A stretch of 64,000 nucleotides of DNA from Flavobacterium sp. (GTDB lineage: Bacteria > Bacteroidota > Bacteroidia > Flavobacteriales > Flavobacteriaceae), in the NCBI GenBank assembly GCA_021740105.1, contig JAIPAM010000001.1:446239-510238 (forward strand), written 5' to 3'. Positions within the stretch are counted from its first letter, which is position 1. Every line of letters begins with the position of its first letter. The notes below the pieces were generated by a model, which searched no databases, was not told where the DNA came from, and saw only the letters and a program-made list of their open reading frames with translations. Shown in pieces: positions 61,880 to 64,000 of this stretch. A program made the translations under genes and the position numbers.

Positions 61880-63315
61880 AAAAACCAACTGGCAACAAAT
61901 ATTGCCGTAATTACACAAATTACATCTACTAAAAGCATTGTGCTCAAAGCATAACGCGTGTTTTTGATATTCACAGAACCAAAGTAAACGGCAATTACGT
62001 AAAACGTACTTTCGGCGCTGCATTGGAAAATACTGCTTAATCTTCCCGTTAAGGAATCGGCACCAAAAGTATTCATGGAATCAATCAAAAACCCACGAGA
62101 TCCAGCCGAACTAAAAGGTCTTAGCAACGCAACCGGTAAAGCATCGGTAATTTCTTTGCTCACGCCCATATTCGAAAATCCAAAAGCGATCCATTCGCTA
62201 ATAATTTCAAATAATCCGCTGTTTCTAAACAACGAAATTGCCACTAACATTCCCAATACATAAGGAAAAATGGTGACTCCCGTTTTCACCCCATTATTAG
62301 CTCCAGTAACAAAAGCCTCAAAAACAGTGGTATTGGCCTCAGCAAATTTCTTCTCTTTATAAAAAGCAAAAAGTAAGGTAAAAGCAATAATTATTATCAA
62401 GATCAACGCCGATAAATTGGAAGTAAAATAATTTTTACCAATGATATCCAATTGGTTTACATACATCAATAATCCTACAATGGCTGCAATCAAGGTCATT
62501 AAAGCCACCACTAAAGAAGCGCTTTTAAAGTTGATTTTTTGTCGGATTCCTACAATTAAAAAAGCAGCAATGGTACCAATAAACGAAGTGATAATACAAG
62601 GCAACATCACGTCGGCAGGGTTTGTAGCATTTGCAGCAGCGCGATAACCAATTATTGAAGTCGCAATTAAAGTAAGTCCGGAGGCATGCAAACACATGAA
62701 CATAATTTGGGCATCGCTGGCTTTGGCTTTATCGGGGTTTATTTCTTGTAAACTTTCCATAGCTTTCAAGCCAAAAGGTGTTGCCGCAGAATCCAATCCT
62801 AGGAAATTTGCTGCAAAATTCATGGTCATAAAAGATATAGAAGGGTGATTTTTGGGAACACTTGGAAACACTTTTACAAACACCGGACTCAGCAATTTCG
62901 CCAATTTTTCTGAAGCGCCAGAAATAATTAAAAGCTCCATTAATCCGCAGAAAAAGGCCAAATAAGCCAGAAGTGGCAATACTAAATCCAGTAAAGTGCT
63001 TTTGCAGGTAGGTAATAATCCATCAGATTTTTGAACCCCGCTGAAGATTTTTACAGTCTTTGCAGAATACACATAGGTCGTATCCGGATTAGAAATGTTA
63101 TTATCAATTACAATGGTTTGATCCGGTGCTTTTTCTATGCTGTCTTTAATAAAAGCGGGAACTTGGTTGAGGTATTTTTCAGAGATAATAATTGGATCGT
63201 CTTTTTTCCCATTGATCATAAAATCGAGCGTGTAACTGTTGCCAGAGAACAAGCTTATTAATACAAATGCAATTGACGAAATAAATATTACTAACCAAAA
63301 CCTACTTAATACCAT
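61876..63315 (-). CDS. Spore maturation protein A/B fusion, nucleoside-recognition family
   Basis: This 479-residue inner-membrane protein joins two Gate (nucleoside recognition) domains that are separate as SpmA and SpmB in Bacillus. The first half has MNFAANFLGLDSAATPFGLKAM (split as NFLGLDSAATPFG) and the second LRPFSSAGSRGFLIDSMNTFG (split as RPFSSAGSRG). An N-terminal anchor is followed by an extra soluble segment (about 30-90). The organism type does not sporulate, so the role must differ; transport is a guess. A TATATTTG box lies upstream at 63344, and it overlaps the dinB stop by four bases. Confidence 0.92.
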   Translation of the reverse strand: MVLSRFWLVIFISSIAFVLISLFSGNSYTLDFMINGKKDDPIIISEKYLNQVPAFIKDSIEKAPDQTIVIDNNISNPDTTYVYSAKTVKIFSGVQKSDGLLPTCKSTLLDLVLPLLAYLAFFCGLMELLIISGASEKLAKLLSPVFVKVFPSVPKNHPSISFMTMNFAANFLGLDSAATPFGLKAMESLQEINPDKAKASDAQIMFMCLHASGLTLIATSIIGYRAAANATNPADVMLPCIITSFIGTIAAFLIVGIRQKINFKSASLVVALMTLIAAIVGLLMYVNQLDIIGKNYFTSNLSALILIIIIAFTLLFAFYKEKKFAEANTTVFEAFVTGANNGVKTGVTIFPYVLGMLVAISLFRNSGLFEIISEWIAFGFSNMGVSKEITDALPVALLRPFSSAGSRGFLIDSMNTFGADSLTGRLSSIFQCSAESTFYVIAVYFGSVNIKNTRYALSTMLLVDVICVITAIFVASWFF

Positions 63316-63343
63316 AACTTATTTTTTTGTAAATGTAATAAAT

Positions 63344-63351
63344 CAAATATA
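63344..63351 (-). promoter_or_regulatory. Candidate -7 promoter box for the SpmA-SpmB gene
   Basis: On the minus strand this is TATATTTG, 29 bases before the ATG and just after the stop of the exonuclease gene. It would let the SpmA-SpmB gene be transcribed separately. Confidence 0.4.
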
Positions 63352-63354
63352 AAA

Positions 63355-64000
63355 TTAAACGTGAATGATTTCCTCCTCAATCAACAAATCTTCTCGACGC
63401 AAACGCAAGAATATTTGTGCCACGGCAATCGTGTCTTTTTCACAATAGGTTACAATTCTATCGATATCTTTATCTACATAATAAACGTGCCCCACTTGAC
63501 TTCCGTCGATATCGCCTTTTGAGGAAGGGATTCCAAGCACTTTACACATTAATTTTAAAGAAGTATAATGCTTATAATCACCAAATTTCCATAATTCTAA
63601 AGTATCCAAATGCGGAATTTCCCATGGCTTTTTGCCAAATAAATTTAGTTTGTTAGGAAGGGCAATTTGGTTGATAATCATCCTTCTGGCAATGAATGGA
63701 ATGTCGAATTCCTTAGCGTTATGACCACACAAAATATGCTGTGGTTTGTTGAAATGATTGTTCAAGAGATTGATAAAATCGTGAAGAATTTTCTTTTCTT
63801 CTCCAAAAAAGGAAGTCACTCTAAAGTGCCGAATGTCTCCTTTAATGGTAAAATAACCCACAGAAATACAGACGATTTTTCCAAATTCTGCCCAAATTCC
63901 TGCACGGTCATAAAAATCTTCTGGCGTATATTCTTCTTTTCGTTGGTAGTTAGTTTTGTGTTCCCAAAGGGCTTTCATTTCGGCATCCAATTCGTTATAA
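63355..64000 (-). CDS. 3'-5' exonuclease (PolB-type, DEDD), N-terminus cut by window edge
   Basis: The frame stays open to base 64000; upstream of the apparent TTG at 63990 it still reads Y-N-E-L, so the true start and the first DEDD motif (DxE) lie outside. About 215 residues are visible, including WAEFGKIVCISVGYF, the second motif GHNAKEFDIPFIARRM and the third motif YCEKDTIAVAQIFLRLR with its metal-binding Asp. This fits the predicted 3'-5' exonucleases related to the PolB proofreading domain. It lies 39 bases ahead of the SpmA-SpmB gene on the same strand. Confidence 0.92.
   Translation of the reverse strand, partial: YNELDAEMKALWEHKTNYQRKEEYTPEDFYDRAGIWAEFGKIVCISVGYFTIKGDIRHFRVTSFFGEEKKILHDFINLLNNHFNKPQHILCGHNAKEFDIPFIARRMIINQIALPNKLNLFGKKPWEIPHLDTLELWKFGDYKHYTSLKLMCKVLGIPSSKGDIDGSQVGHVYYVDKDIDRIVTYCEKDTIAVAQIFLRLRREDLLIEEEIIHV

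Noticed and set aside
1..64000. tRNA, rRNA, insertion sequences, prophage genes
   Set aside because: No transposase, integrase or phage motifs and no cloverleaf or rRNA-like stretches were found on reading either strand.

Overview
The window looks like a chromosomal segment of a Bacteroidota bacterium of the Flavobacteriaceae, most likely Flavobacterium or a close relative. The reasons are the AT-rich sequence, promoter boxes of the form TAnnTTTG, a MurF-alanine racemase fusion, a type IX secretion (T9SS) adhesin with a gliding-type C-terminal sorting domain followed by PorP/SprF-like and OmpA-like genes, two TonB-dependent receptors, and the large form of IleRS. It reads as core chromosome: no insertion sequence, prophage, CRISPR array, tRNA or rRNA was seen, and no gap exceeds 300 bases.

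Layout. 1-3534 (minus): asd, a small Cys/His-rich exported protein and a TonB-dependent receptor cut by the left edge. 3688-7155 (minus): tdk, murF-alr, mscL, ending in a clear terminator. 7355-12490 (plus): a Glu-rich protein, rsmI, recJ, an MFS exporter and a DUF2062-like membrane protein, running tail-to-tail into lpxH. 12436-17757 (minus): a metallo-beta-lactamase-fold enzyme, a subtilisin-like protease, an M1 metallopeptidase, lpxH. 17968-25408 (plus): the SUF iron-sulfur cluster operon (sufA, B, C, D, S, E and a SufT-like gene) with a lipoprotein gene, a DUF2480 gene and an intruding four-helix-bundle gene between sufB and sufC. 25413-26645 (minus): hflX. 26832-36567 (plus): a 2288-residue T9SS adhesin, PorP/SprF-like protein and OmpA-family protein. 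36719-41205 (plus): ileS, a DksA-like gene, lspA. 41209-42754 (minus): 5-formyl-THF cyclo-ligase and an AstE-like deacylase. 42902-48524 (plus): uvrC, a patatin-barrel protein, an amino acid permease. 48725-54438 (plus): hmgA and hppD for tyrosine breakdown, a DUF3108 protein, kynA for tryptophan breakdown, an M23 lipoprotein. 54674-60156 (plus): pgi, a second TonB receptor, a small membrane protein, an RlpA-like protein. 60157-64000: a CYTH protein (minus), dinB (plus), an SpmA-SpmB fusion (minus) and a 3'-5' exonuclease cut by the right edge (minus).

The main unexplained structure is non-coding. (1) Two intergenic spacers in the SUF operon carry long palindromes built from TTTAAAG units. 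The four-helix-bundle gene sits inside one of them and is flanked by a 10-base direct repeat, so it looks inserted, while the sufC-sufD spacer looks like the empty form. (2) Two copies of a structured repeat (49886-49969 and 60637-60702) share conserved blocks and show compensatory base changes in two stems, which points to a folded RNA or DNA element. (3) A promoter box and a strong terminator bracket about 105 ORF-free bases between hppD and the DUF3108 gene, a candidate small RNA. (4) Identical TCCCGA-N4-TCGGGA palindromes lie in frame inside two unrelated genes.

All family assignments come from reading motifs; no database search was possible.
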